IMG/VR virus record: IMGVR_UViG_3300021424_000251 | Span: 1 to 22,955 of that record | Length of the DNA: 22,955 nt | Origin: a virus | Reading direction: 5' to 3' (one strand) | Shown: positions 6,217 through 15,760 of the stretch, in pieces | Layout: each line of letters starts with the position of its first letter | Position numbering within the stretch: position 1 is the first letter of the stretch | Position numbers and translations under genes: made by a program | Notes under the pieces: generated by a model | Seen by the model: the letters and a program-made list of their open reading frames with translations, nothing else | Told to the model about the DNA's origin: nothing | Databases searched by the model: none

Positions 6217-9200
6217 ATGGAGTATTTAGGTAAGAATCCTAATGGTTTAAATCAACTAAGCGCAAGTTTAGTTTCTTTATTTGTAAGTGGTAGTAGAATA
6301 GCTAATTTCTCATCTGAATCGGTGAGTGTAGTAGGAAATTTTACTGCTTCTGCTATACAAACACCATTAATTGGTTCGCCTACAAATTCAATTCAAATAA
6401 ATGCAAATGTAAGAGTTAGCGGCTCAATTTCCTCATCATTATTTAGTGGAGATGGTAGTGGATTAACAAATATTAATGCATCATCTATTGGAGATTTAAA
6501 TCAAATTAAATCTGGCTCTGCTATCGCAAATGTATCACCAAATAAAGGATTAATAGTAAATACAGGTGTATCAATTGATAGTTTTCTAATTGTAAGTGGT
6601 AGTGGAATCTTTAACGGAAATATTAGCGTAGCTGGAAAAATAACATCAACTGAATTACATACAACATTTATTTCATCATCAGTAATATTTGCAACAGGTT
6701 CTAATAAATTTGGTGATAATGTTAATGATAGACAAGAAATTACAGGAAGTTTAAATATAAGTGGTTCTATTGTAGTAACTGGTGAGACAATACCAACTGA
6801 TAATACAACAAATGAAGTATTAGTATTAAACACAACAACCGGTAGAATTAGTAGAAGATTTGCAGCAGCAACATCTGGAACTTCAGGAACCTCTGGAACA
6901 AGCGGCAGTTCAGGAAGTTCTGGCTCAAGCGGCTCAAGTGGTACGTCAGGAAGTGGAGGCTCATCAGGAAGTTCTGGTTCAAGCGGCTCTAGCGGAAGTA
7001 GTGGTTCGTCAGGAAGCTCTGGCTCTTCTGGCACAAGCGGAAGTGGAGGCTCATCAGGAACTTCTGGAAGTGGAGGTTCAAGCGGCACAAGCGGCAGTGG
7101 TGGAACATCAGGTAGTGGTGGAACGTCTGGCTCAGGAGGCACATCAGGAAGCGGTGGCTCTTCAGGCACCTCAGGAAGTGGAGGCTCTTCAGGAAGTTCT
7201 GGCTCATCAGGAAGTAGTGGAAGTTCAGGATCGTCTGGAACAACTGGCTCAGCGGGAACTACTGGCTCAGCAGGAACTTCAGGAAGTGGAGGCTCATCAG
7301 GTTCAACAGGTTCTGCAGGAACTAGTGGCTCGGGAGGTTTAACAGGATCATCAGGAACTTCTGGCACAAATGGCTCATCCGGAACGGGTGGTAGCGCAGG
7401 TACTGCAGGAAGTGGAGGCACATCAGGCATATCAGGCGCAGGAGGTAGCGCAGGTACATCTGGAAGTGGAGGCTCATCAGGAACAAGCGGCTCATCAGGC
7501 AGCAGTGGAAGTAGCGGAAGTAGCGGCTCATCAGGATTATCTGGAGCTGGTGGAACAGGTGGTACAGCAGGCACATCAGGTAGTGGTGGCACATCAGGAA
7601 CTTCTGGTAGTGGTGGCACGTCAGGAAGTTCTGGTAGCGGAGGCTCATCAGGAACTTCTGGAAGTGGTGGCTCATCAGGAACATCTGCAAGTGCAGGCAC
7701 AGGAGGAAGTTCAGGATCTAGTGGAACAAGCGGCTCGTCAGGAACAACTGGCTCGGCAGGTTCTTCTGGTACATCATCTACATCAGGAAGTGGAGGCTCA
7801 TCAGGAACTTCTGGAAGTGGAGGTACAAGTGGACAAAGTGGTGGAATAAAATATGATTTTAGTACAACAATAACTGATTCAGATCCTGGTAATGGAAAAG
7901 TTCAATATAATAATGCCACTATTTCTTCAGTTACATTTATATACATAGACCTTTTAGACCAAAATGGTAATAATCAATTAGCATGGTATAATACATGGGA
8001 TGATAGTACAACTTCTTCTGCAAGAGGATATGTTGTATTATCTTCAAGAGATAATGGTACAATCAATAATATATTTTTAGTTAATGGTGGTGTCACAAAC
8101 GCATCTGGATATTTTAAAATTCCTGTTTCTTATGTAAGTGGTACATTACCATCAAATAATGCACAATTAGTTATAGATTTTGTGAGAACGGGAGATGGTG
8201 GTACATCTGGTTCGGGAGGCACTTCTGGCACAACAGGAACTTCTGGTAGCGGAGGCTCATCTGGCACAACAGGAACTTCTGGAAGTGGAGGCTCATCAGG
8301 TACTGCGGGTAGTGGCGGCTCATCAGGAACTTCTGGTAGCGGAGGCACATCAGGAACTTCTGGTAGCGGAGGCTCATCAGGAAGTGGTGGCTCATCGGGC
8401 ACCGCAGGAAGTGGTGGCTCTTCAGGAACATCTGGAAGCGGCGGCACATCAGGAACAAGAGGCACATCAGGAAGTGGTGGCACATCCGGTACTGGAGGTA
8501 CATCTGGATTATTATCATTGACCGGTACAACTGATAATGGTGTAATCACCTTAAATGGGTCAGCACCAAACGGAACTGTTGAATCTAATTTGACATTTGA
8601 TGGTACTACATTGGCTGTTACTGGTAACGCTACAATTAGTGGTAATCTTACAGTAAATGGTACAACAACTACAGTCAACACAGAAACAATATTACTTGCG
8701 GATAATATAATCACATTAAATTCTAATTTTACTTCCGGCGCACCATCTGAAAATGCTGGTATAGAAGTAAGAAGGGGTTCATCATCAACCGTTTCATTCT
8801 TTTGGAATGAATCAACCGATAGATGGTATGCTGATAATACATTAGAAGTAGCTGGTAACGTTGTTCTTAGTGGTACAATTGATACTGGACAAGGAGCTAC
8901 GGAAGTTCACCTAATGAATCAAAACGTTAGAACAACTGATAGTGTAACATTCGCAAACATATCAGGTCCTTTAAGTGGTAATGCAACAACAGCAACAACG
9001 GCAACCTTTATAAATGTACAAGATACAAGAGCATTAGTAACAACACCTCAGACTCAAAATATGAATCAGGGTGTTAGATTTGATTTTAGACAAAATTCAA
9101 CAAACGGTTTAAATGATGGTGGTACTTACAATGGTGTAATGTATTTCAGAAAATATGGTAGTGGTGGTGATTGGTCTGGTGGTGGAGCAAACGAATTAGG

Positions 9201-12200
9201 ATTTACTGATAATGGTAATATGTGGTTGAGATATGGTAGTTCAACTACATGGGGAGCTTGGAGACGTATAATGGATACTACATCTTATGCGTTTGCAGCT
9301 AATATGAACCAAAATGTTCGTACAACCGATAACGTAACATTCAATCAAGTAACAGCAACCTCTACGGGAACATCAGTTAGTATAGCTGGTTCAGTAAATG
9401 TTGTAACATATAATAAACCTGGTTTACTTTTAAATTCTTCTGGAACTTCATCTGCTGGAGCAGCATTTGGTATGCAGCAAGTAACAGGTGAAGGTTGGAC
9501 AGGTATCTTTGTGGATTATGAACCATATACTGGATGGGGATTATATCATGATAATCCTTCAAATTATTTCTTAATTACATCTGAAGGTTCAACTGGAGCA
9601 ATTGGTGCCGGATTTACTGTACCATCAAGACAAAGTGGTAATAGAACAGCATATGTTAAAATGCGTTTTGACCAAAATAATGGTGATTTTACAACAGGTA
9701 GAGATGGATACGCTCAAACCTCATTCAGAGCACCAATATTCTATGATTCAAACGATACTGGGTATTATTTAGACCCAACATCTACTACAAGAATAAGATA
9801 TCTAAAAGTTAATGGAACTGGTACATCTTCTGGAACAAGATCATTAACAATATTAAATGATGGGCAAGCAGAAATTAACTTTGGCTCATATCCTGCATCT
9901 TGGACATCTGCATTACAAATTCAAAATAATAACAATACTGATTTTATCTGGATTTCACCAATAGATGATGGATATAATGCAAGATTTAGAACAGCAGGAA
10001 GTGGATTAGATTTCTATACAGATGGTGGTAATGATACTGGTACATACTCAACATTTATTGGTTCCGGTTACGTTCAAGGAATTAATTCTGTAAGAGGACC
10101 TATCTTTTATGATTCAAATGATACCGGATATTATTTAGACCCTAATTCTACAGGAATTTCACTGTTTGCTGCGGGTTCAGTAAGAGGAACATTTTATGTA
10201 GCAAGTAATTTTGCTAGTACTGGTTATACACAGTACAAAGGTTATGATAACAATAACCACTTTATAATGATTAGGGGTAGAGTTACAGGTAATACATCAT
10301 CTCCTACTTTTACTGGTTATCATAGAACTTCATTAATAGAATATGCTGAAACAAATGATGATACAGGATGGTTTTTTCAAACAGCTGCAACTGGTAACTA
10401 CGATATTGTAGCAAGATTAACACGTTCATATTCACAGTTTGAAAGTAGTGTTAGAGCACCAATCTTCTACGACTCTAATGACACGACATACTACTTAGAC
10501 CCTAATAGTAGTTCACTTTTAAGAGGTAGATTTAATATAACAGGTGGACATGGTAATTCAAGTCTCAGAGTATTCCTACAACCTGGCGAAAATGGTGCAG
10601 CAACTGGAATAACTACACTTCAAATGTGGACATCGGAACCAGGTAATACATGGGACGGAGCGGGGTTTGGATATAATGTAGACAATAATCAGAATGAGTC
10701 TGGAAATGTTCCAGCTTATTACTTCGGTAGACCAAATACTGGCTTTGGTCAGGCTTATATGAGAATGACAACTGATGGTAACTGGTATTTTTACAATACA
10801 CCAAATGGTTCTAATACAAGACATCTTACAATGCAACTTGTAAGAGATGGTTATTTATTAGCACCACAATCACTTCGCTCTCCGATATTTTATGATTCAA
10901 ATGATACCGGTAGATATGTAGACCCAAATGGATTTAGTAATTTATCGAATAGTGGTTTGGTGATGGAAGTAACCAAACTTGGAACCGGCCCTAATAGTAG
11001 AGCAGTTCAGTTTGCAAATAATCAGGGTGATAACTCTTGGGGTATTGTTGCGGAATTTAGAGTAAATGGTTCACCGGGTGGTGATAGGCCTTCAATATTA
11101 TTTTCTAATGGATTTGATAGTCAGACTTGGTCCTGTGGATATGGATATGCAGATTCAGGATATTTCAGAATTAACTATGACCACGGACATAGAAATGGTA
11201 GTTGGGGTACAACTGCATTCTATATAGATAGAGGTAGGAATTCTTACTCTAATGGTTCATCAAGAGCACCTATATTTTATGACCTTAATGATACAGGTTA
11301 TTATGGAGATTTTAATTCAACATCTCGTTTTAATGTAACAATAACCAACACTACATATTTTGGTTCGGATACAAATAAGGGATATGCACAAGGATATGGT
11401 ACATATTCATCGCTTTTCACAAAAGTGGCATACATGTCATTCGATTGGAATGCAAACTATAATTATTATTTTTATCATGGTATAGCATCAACTGATTTAA
11501 ATGGTAATTTTTCAGATTCAATGTCATTGAATTCTTTTAATGATATTATACTAAGACTTGACTCAAATGATAATAACAATAACTCCTATGTAAGATTTAT
11601 GGATAATACCGCTGGTTACAACCAATTTGCTTACATCGGTAGAGAGAGTGGTTCTCCGATTGCGTACTTTGGTGGTTCAGTTTATGGTACTATATTCTAT
11701 GACGCAAACGATAGTGGGTATTATATAGACCCTAACTCAACAAGCCAATCGGCAGGTAGAATGAGAGGTGGATTTTTACATGGGCCTAACCCAACATGGG
11801 GAGCTTATTTATTAGTTGGTGGTGATGGTAGAAACGGATATATTGATTCATCATTTGCATCAGTAGCAGCAACAAATGGTAACCTACACTTAGATGCTGG
11901 TAATGGATATCAATTATACTTAAACTACTACGATGGTAATGTAATTTATTTTGGTGGTGGTGCATATAATAACTGGGGTGAATTTAGTAGTGGTATATTC
12001 TACGCATACAATCAGATGCGTTCCCCTATAATGTATGATTACAATGATACAGGATATTATGTTGACCCTAATAGTGAATCTGTTTTAAATTATACCACTG
12101 TAAGAAGAATAACATTTCATGGTGTAGGGGGTAATTCGGGAATGGGTGGTGAAGCATATGCTATATTTCAAGAAGGTGGTAGTTGGAGTTATCCATTTCC

Positions 12201-14955
12201 TGACCTAAGAATAGCATATCATACAGGAATAAAGCTCGGAGCTAACGCTAGCTATCAGGGAATAAGATTTTACACAGACTACGATATGAGTGGTCAAGTT
12301 ATGTCTGTTAATAACGGATTTGACCCGTTAGGTGGTGGTAATGTATATGTAAACAACTCACTTCAAGCAGGTAGTTCACTTCGTGCAACTATATTTTATG
12401 ATTCTAATGATACAACATATTACCTGAACCCAAATGGTGATTCTAGATTTAGTGGCATTTATCTAAGTGGTATATCATCAACTTCAAATGGAATATATTT
12501 CTATGGTGTTGTTGGTGATAATCCTGGCTCGTATAACCATACTGCCATAGTTGAAAGAATTTGGAGAAATGGTGATGAATCAGAATTATTATTATTCAAA
12601 GGTAATGATCCTGATACATCAACTATACATGACCGTATGAGAATAGCGGCAACCGGTAGAATTGTATTCCACTCAACTGCAACATATCATGATGTAAATG
12701 GATATTTTTCTTTTTCTGGTACGGGTAATATTGAGGGTAGTGGATATTTTTATGGTTCCGAATTGCATGTACCGGGAGCAATTCAAACTCCAATTGTATA
12801 TGATAGAAACAACTCAGGATATTTTGTAGACCCTGCATCTCGTTCTCGTTTAGCATCAATAGATTATGGTAATGGTGGTTTCTATTTAGCTGGTGGTTCT
12901 TGGGGTTTTAGACATAATACTCCTTATGGATATATTGAATTTGGACCTGCAAACTCATCTCATGCTCACATTTATACTGACCGTGGTAATTTTTATTTCA
13001 ACGTAAACGAATTATATGCAAATGGTTATCATGTGATAGTACACAACCTATGGTGGGGTAACACTTACTTTGGTAGTGGTGGTGATATGTATGCAACTAT
13101 TTGGTATGATACGAATGATACCGGATACAGATTAGACCCGAATGGTTCTTCAAGACTTAACTTTGTTCATTCAAATAACCATTATATACAACCTGGTCAT
13201 ATGTTGTATTCCGATCCTGGTGGTTGGACTGGTGAATACAACAAAATCCAATGGCATAGTTCGCACCTTTATTATCAAATGATTAATAACGGATATCACA
13301 TTTTCCGTTATGGTGGTGATGGGTTGGAATCTCAATATTTTGCTAGAGATGGAAACTTTTGGAATAGATATATTGGGTGGTTATCAAACTGGGCAAACCA
13401 AAACGTAAGAACTGATGCTAACCCAACTTTTAATAACATATATTCAAACGGATGGTTTAGAAATAATAATTCTGGACAAGGTTTATATAACGAAAATAGA
13501 GGAATGCACTGGTACACCAATAACGGATATTGGAAATCAGCAGGTGGTGGATATGGATATGGTGGTGTAGTAATGTACAACAACTACGAATCTGATATAA
13601 GAGGATACTCTGGATATTGGGACGGTAGTGGTTTTGGTATGTTAAATAACTCTGGAAACTGGCAGATTCGTATTGAATACGGAAATGCTAATATGGAATT
13701 GTATCGTGTGACATGGGCAAACGATATGAGAGCATATATCTTCTATGATAGAAATGATACGGGTTATTATATGGACCCTAACGCACGTTCTCAATGGTTA
13801 GGATTAGAAGATAGAGGTAAGGGTAATATTTCATTAACAGGTAAATCGAACTGGAGAAGACCTCAAGATATCACTGGAGACAGAAACTATTGGACAGGTG
13901 CTATGGGTTGGGGTACTACGGACTTTAACTGGGTAATGGATTGGGGTAGTGGTGATATTGATACTTGGTCAAACCCCGCTAACCAACCTCCTGGTACATC
14001 TCACTGGGTGGGTGTTCAATCATATCACTATGTAAACTGGTATAACTCCGGTTATGGATGGCAATTAGTTGGTGGACCTGTTGATAGATTATGGTTTAGA
14101 AACTCTTGGCCAAATAATACCGGATGGAAAGCACAAGTTGACTCTAATAATAGAGGTGAATATTGTATTCCTACATATGATTACAACCACTATTCAAGAG
14201 TTTACTTTACTTATAATAGAGGATATTACGCAACACAAACCGATTCGGCAATGTGCCAACCATACTCAACTGGTAATAATGGTGCGTTTATGTCATTCCA
14301 CAAAGGTGGTTACTATGCATTAAACTTAGGTTTGGATGGTGATAACGTTGTAAGATGGGGAGGTTGGTCTTCCAGATGGCAAAGATATTATTTGAATGAT
14401 GATACGTTGGGTACTCCATATGTATTACGTTCTAATTTTGATAACTATACTGGTGGTGGTGTTTGGGTATCTGATGATGGTGATTTAGCAGATATAAACG
14501 ATGGATATTTATCACTTCGTGCTTCTTATGGTTTGAGAATCTTCTCTGGTAATAGAGGTGGTGGTGCAAACATCAATTTGAGATATGATGGTGTAATTAT
14601 TGCATCAAACAATATTATTGCTTATGGTTCACCTTCGGATAGAAGATTGAAAGATAATGTTAAATTCTACGAAAACGCTTTAGAGAAAGTATTAAAACTT
14701 AGAGGTGTTGAGTTTGATTGGAAAGAAGGTACTGATGAATATGAAACAACAGGTCTAAGACATGATATTGGATTTATTGCACAAGAAGTTGAAGATGTTG
14801 AACCATTGTTGGTAAGGCCAGATGATGCAGGATATTTAGCATTAAGGGATAGAGCAATGCCAGCACTATTGGTAAACGCTATTAAAGAATTAAAGGCGGA
14901 ATTGGATGAAGCTAAAGATAAAATAAAAATATTAGAACAAAAATTAGGTTTATAA
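6217..14955 (+). CDS. Giant tail fibre with Gly-X-Y shafts, IFYDSNDT repeats and C-terminal S74 chaperone
   Basis: 2,912 residues. Order: N-terminal beta region (1-218) ending in an adaptor (NEVLVLNTTTGRISRR); Gly-X-Y tract (219-543); folded domain (544-660); second Gly-X-Y tract (661-764); an exit module with DNGVITLNGSAPN (about 765-810); a fibre module with LTVNGTTTTVNTETILLADN, AGIEVRRG and FFWNESTDRWY; two NQNVRTTD motifs (bases 8917, 9307) and a third, NQNVRTDA, at 13396; eleven IFYDSNDTGYYLDP modules (1172-2520); and at 2807-2912 a Peptidase_S74 intramolecular chaperone starting SDRRLKDN. In this family the fibre cuts itself before that Ser after trimerising, releasing the chaperone; Ser2807 and nearby Lys fit. 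A coiled-coil end (LKAELDEAKDKIKILEQKL) supports trimerisation. The 12-base gap to the preceding small gene indicates one operon. The product is probably a long adhesive fibre. Confidence 0.94.
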   Translation: MEYLGKNPNGLNQLSASLVSLFVSGSRIANFSSESVSVVGNFTASAIQTPLIGSPTNSIQINANVRVSGSISSSLFSGDGSGLTNINASSIGDLNQIKSGSAIANVSPNKGLIVNTGVSIDSFLIVSGSGIFNGNISVAGKITSTELHTTFISSSVIFATGSNKFGDNVNDRQEITGSLNISGSIVVTGETIPTDNTTNEVLVLNTTTGRISRRFAAATSGTSGTSGTSGSSGSSGSSGSSGTSGSGGSSGSSGSSGSSGSSGSSGSSGSSGTSGSGGSSGTSGSGGSSGTSGSGGTSGSGGTSGSGGTSGSGGSSGTSGSGGSSGSSGSSGSSGSSGSSGTTGSAGTTGSAGTSGSGGSSGSTGSAGTSGSGGLTGSSGTSGTNGSSGTGGSAGTAGSGGTSGISGAGGSAGTSGSGGSSGTSGSSGSSGSSGSSGSSGLSGAGGTGGTAGTSGSGGTSGTSGSGGTSGSSGSGGSSGTSGSGGSSGTSASAGTGGSSGSSGTSGSSGTTGSAGSSGTSSTSGSGGSSGTSGSGGTSGQSGGIKYDFSTTITDSDPGNGKVQYNNATISSVTFIYIDLLDQNGNNQLAWYNTWDDSTTSSARGYVVLSSRDNGTINNIFLVNGGVTNASGYFKIPVSYVSGTLPSNNAQLVIDFVRTGDGGTSGSGGTSGTTGTSGSGGSSGTTGTSGSGGSSGTAGSGGSSGTSGSGGTSGTSGSGGSSGSGGSSGTAGSGGSSGTSGSGGTSGTRGTSGSGGTSGTGGTSGLLSLTGTTDNGVITLNGSAPNGTVESNLTFDGTTLAVTGNATISGNLTVNGTTTTVNTETILLADNIITLNSNFTSGAPSENAGIEVRRGSSSTVSFFWNESTDRWYADNTLEVAGNVVLSGTIDTGQGATEVHLMNQNVRTTDSVTFANISGPLSGNATTATTATFINVQDTRALVTTPQTQNMNQGVRFDFRQNSTNGLNDGGTYNGVMYFRKYGSGGDWSGGGANELGFTDNGNMWLRYGSSTTWGAWRRIMDTTSYAFAANMNQNVRTTDNVTFNQVTATSTGTSVSIAGSVNVVTYNKPGLLLNSSGTSSAGAAFGMQQVTGEGWTGIFVDYEPYTGWGLYHDNPSNYFLITSEGSTGAIGAGFTVPSRQSGNRTAYVKMRFDQNNGDFTTGRDGYAQTSFRAPIFYDSNDTGYYLDPTSTTRIRYLKVNGTGTSSGTRSLTILNDGQAEINFGSYPASWTSALQIQNNNNTDFIWISPIDDGYNARFRTAGSGLDFYTDGGNDTGTYSTFIGSGYVQGINSVRGPIFYDSNDTGYYLDPNSTGISLFAAGSVRGTFYVASNFASTGYTQYKGYDNNNHFIMIRGRVTGNTSSPTFTGYHRTSLIEYAETNDDTGWFFQTAATGNYDIVARLTRSYSQFESSVRAPIFYDSNDTTYYLDPNSSSLLRGRFNITGGHGNSSLRVFLQPGENGAATGITTLQMWTSEPGNTWDGAGFGYNVDNNQNESGNVPAYYFGRPNTGFGQAYMRMTTDGNWYFYNTPNGSNTRHLTMQLVRDGYLLAPQSLRSPIFYDSNDTGRYVDPNGFSNLSNSGLVMEVTKLGTGPNSRAVQFANNQGDNSWGIVAEFRVNGSPGGDRPSILFSNGFDSQTWSCGYGYADSGYFRINYDHGHRNGSWGTTAFYIDRGRNSYSNGSSRAPIFYDLNDTGYYGDFNSTSRFNVTITNTTYFGSDTNKGYAQGYGTYSSLFTKVAYMSFDWNANYNYYFYHGIASTDLNGNFSDSMSLNSFNDIILRLDSNDNNNNSYVRFMDNTAGYNQFAYIGRESGSPIAYFGGSVYGTIFYDANDSGYYIDPNSTSQSAGRMRGGFLHGPNPTWGAYLLVGGDGRNGYIDSSFASVAATNGNLHLDAGNGYQLYLNYYDGNVIYFGGGAYNNWGEFSSGIFYAYNQMRSPIMYDYNDTGYYVDPNSESVLNYTTVRRITFHGVGGNSGMGGEAYAIFQEGGSWSYPFPDLRIAYHTGIKLGANASYQGIRFYTDYDMSGQVMSVNNGFDPLGGGNVYVNNSLQAGSSLRATIFYDSNDTTYYLNPNGDSRFSGIYLSGISSTSNGIYFYGVVGDNPGSYNHTAIVERIWRNGDESELLLFKGNDPDTSTIHDRMRIAATGRIVFHSTATYHDVNGYFSFSGTGNIEGSGYFYGSELHVPGAIQTPIVYDRNNSGYFVDPASRSRLASIDYGNGGFYLAGGSWGFRHNTPYGYIEFGPANSSHAHIYTDRGNFYFNVNELYANGYHVIVHNLWWGNTYFGSGGDMYATIWYDTNDTGYRLDPNGSSRLNFVHSNNHYIQPGHMLYSDPGGWTGEYNKIQWHSSHLYYQMINNGYHIFRYGGDGLESQYFARDGNFWNRYIGWLSNWANQNVRTDANPTFNNIYSNGWFRNNNSGQGLYNENRGMHWYTNNGYWKSAGGGYGYGGVVMYNNYESDIRGYSGYWDGSGFGMLNNSGNWQIRIEYGNANMELYRVTWANDMRAYIFYDRNDTGYYMDPNARSQWLGLEDRGKGNISLTGKSNWRRPQDITGDRNYWTGAMGWGTTDFNWVMDWGSGDIDTWSNPANQPPGTSHWVGVQSYHYVNWYNSGYGWQLVGGPVDRLWFRNSWPNNTGWKAQVDSNNRGEYCIPTYDYNHYSRVYFTYNRGYYATQTDSAMCQPYSTGNNGAFMSFHKGGYYALNLGLDGDNVVRWGGWSSRWQRYYLNDDTLGTPYVLRSNFDNYTGGGVWVSDDGDLADINDGYLSLRASYGLRIFSGNRGGGANINLRYDGVIIASNNIIAYGSPSDRRLKDNVKFYENALEKVLKLRGVEFDWKEGTDEYETTGLRHDIGFIAQEVEDVEPLLVRPDDAGYLALRDRAMPALLVNAIKELKAELDEAKDKIKILEQKLGL
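6871..7845 (+). repeat. Gly-X-Y tract 1 of the giant fibre
   Basis: About 325 residues of GTS, GSS and GSG triplets, with a GSG/GGS-rich middle (for example GSGGTSGSGG). No proline. The coding DNA is an imperfect array of 9- and 18-base units such as GGAAGTGGAGGCTCATCA. It begins directly after SRRFAAA and ends at GQSGG before a folded domain. Confidence 0.94.
8191..8508 (+). repeat. Gly-X-Y tract 2 of the giant fibre
   Basis: About 104 residues of Gly-X-Y triplets, again Ser/Thr/Gly-rich and proline-free, with one GTRGTS. It links the inserted domain at residues 544-660 to the DNGVITLNGSAPN exit module. Confidence 0.93.
9730..13779 (+). repeat. Eleven IFYDSNDTGYYLDP fibre modules
   Basis: Modules start near bases 9730, 10096, 10456, 10879, 11266, 11686, 12022, 12385, 12787, 13093 and 13732. 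The consensus is (A/S)PIFYDSNDTGYYLDPNS..., a motif known from phage tail fibres. Variants include IMYDYNDTGYYVDP, IVYDRNNSGYFVDP and IWYDTNDTGYRLDP. Spacings are 122, 120, 141, 129, 140, 112, 121, 134, 102 and 213 residues. The segments between are unlike one another but similar in character (Gly, Asn, Tyr and Trp rich). Confidence 0.93.
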
Positions 14956-14966
14956 AAAAAACTATA

Positions 14967-14974
14967 TATTTATA
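14967..14974 (+). promoter_or_regulatory. Candidate late promoter element TATTTATA
   Basis: TATTTATA preceded by A, in the gap after the giant fibre; 20 bases separate it from the ATG at 14995. AAAGGA lies between it and the start and could act as a weak ribosome binding site. Confidence 0.6.
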
Positions 14975-14994
14975 TATATTAAAGGATAATAATT

Positions 14995-15420
14995 ATGGCA
15001 ATAAAGATAGCAGCAGAAATAGGAACATCTCAAGGTATTACTAATGAAGCTTATGTAAGGATTTACCGATATGTGGTAGATAGAAATAAAGGTGCTTTAG
15101 AATTATACGTCAACGTTTTTAAAAACGAAGAATCTGCAAGATTATTAGAAACTAATATTTCAAACCGTATGGGAGCACCAATTAATGAAAGATTTCTTGC
15201 TAAAATTGATGCAATACCACATTGGCATTCTTTATCAATGGTAAAAATTGAACAAGAAATTATTGATGGTAGAGTTTACGAAAAGAAAATTCCTGATTTT
15301 AGTGTGTTGGAAGGAGCGGATATATTTTCAAAAGCATATCCATTATTAAAACAAAAAATAGCTGCAGATTTGATTGAAAGAAAAATAATTCAATCAGCAA
15401 CAGTTTTAGAAGATGTATAA
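14995..15420 (+). CDS. Hypothetical phage protein in tail module
   Basis: 141 residues starting MAIKIAAEIGTSQGITNEAYVR. I do not recognise a family. It is soluble-looking: a first half with several beta-type stretches (ALELYVNVFKN, SLSMVKIEQEII) and a helical end (FSKAYPLLKQKIAADLIERKI). No membrane segment or signal peptide. It has its own promoter candidate and a weak AAAGGA site upstream, and is followed after 12 bases by a 95-residue gene, so the two form one short unit between the giant fibre and the sheath. The position suggests a minor tail or fibre-attachment component, but that is inference only. Confidence 0.75.
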   Translation: MAIKIAAEIGTSQGITNEAYVRIYRYVVDRNKGALELYVNVFKNEESARLLETNISNRMGAPINERFLAKIDAIPHWHSLSMVKIEQEIIDGRVYEKKIPDFSVLEGADIFSKAYPLLKQKIAADLIERKIIQSATVLEDV

Positions 15421-15432
15421 AATAAAAAGAAA

Positions 15433-15720
15433 ATGATAACAATTATTGAAGAAAAAAATATTTTTGGTAAAAAAATAAACACAATTTTTACAAATATTCT
15501 AAGATATGATTTAGCTAGTGATGATTGTGTACTACGATATGAATTAAGATATAGAGACCCTAGTAGAGAATCTGTTGCAATACCTGATTCAATTATTTCT
15601 TCTGGTGAATGGAAAGTACCAACAAACGTCTTAAATGCATGGACAGGTAGTAATTTCTATTTAGCTGAAAAAATGTGTGAGGATTTTAATTTTACAATGA
15701 TAAGACAAGAAATAGGTTAA
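15433..15720 (+). CDS. Hypothetical phage protein in tail module
   Basis: 95 residues starting MITIIEEKNIFGKKINTIF. No family recognised. It contains CVLRYELRYRDPSRESVAI and a middle WKVPTNVLNAWTGSNFYLAEKM, suggesting a small alpha/beta fold; no membrane segment. It starts 12 bases after the 141-residue gene with AAAGAAA just before the ATG, and has no promoter candidate of its own, so it should be cotranscribed with that gene. The role is unknown; a tail or fibre accessory is possible from its position. Confidence 0.7.
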   Translation: MITIIEEKNIFGKKINTIFTNILRYDLASDDCVLRYELRYRDPSRESVAIPDSIISSGEWKVPTNVLNAWTGSNFYLAEKMCEDFNFTMIRQEIG

Positions 15721-15735
15721 TTTACAAAAAACAAA

Positions 15736-15743
15736 TATTTATA
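15736..15743 (+). promoter_or_regulatory. Candidate late promoter element TATTTATA
   Basis: TATTTATA preceded by A, 15 bases after the preceding stop codon; 17 bases separate it from the ATG at 15761. Confidence 0.6.
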
Positions 15744-15760
15744 ATTAAAATAAAAATAAA

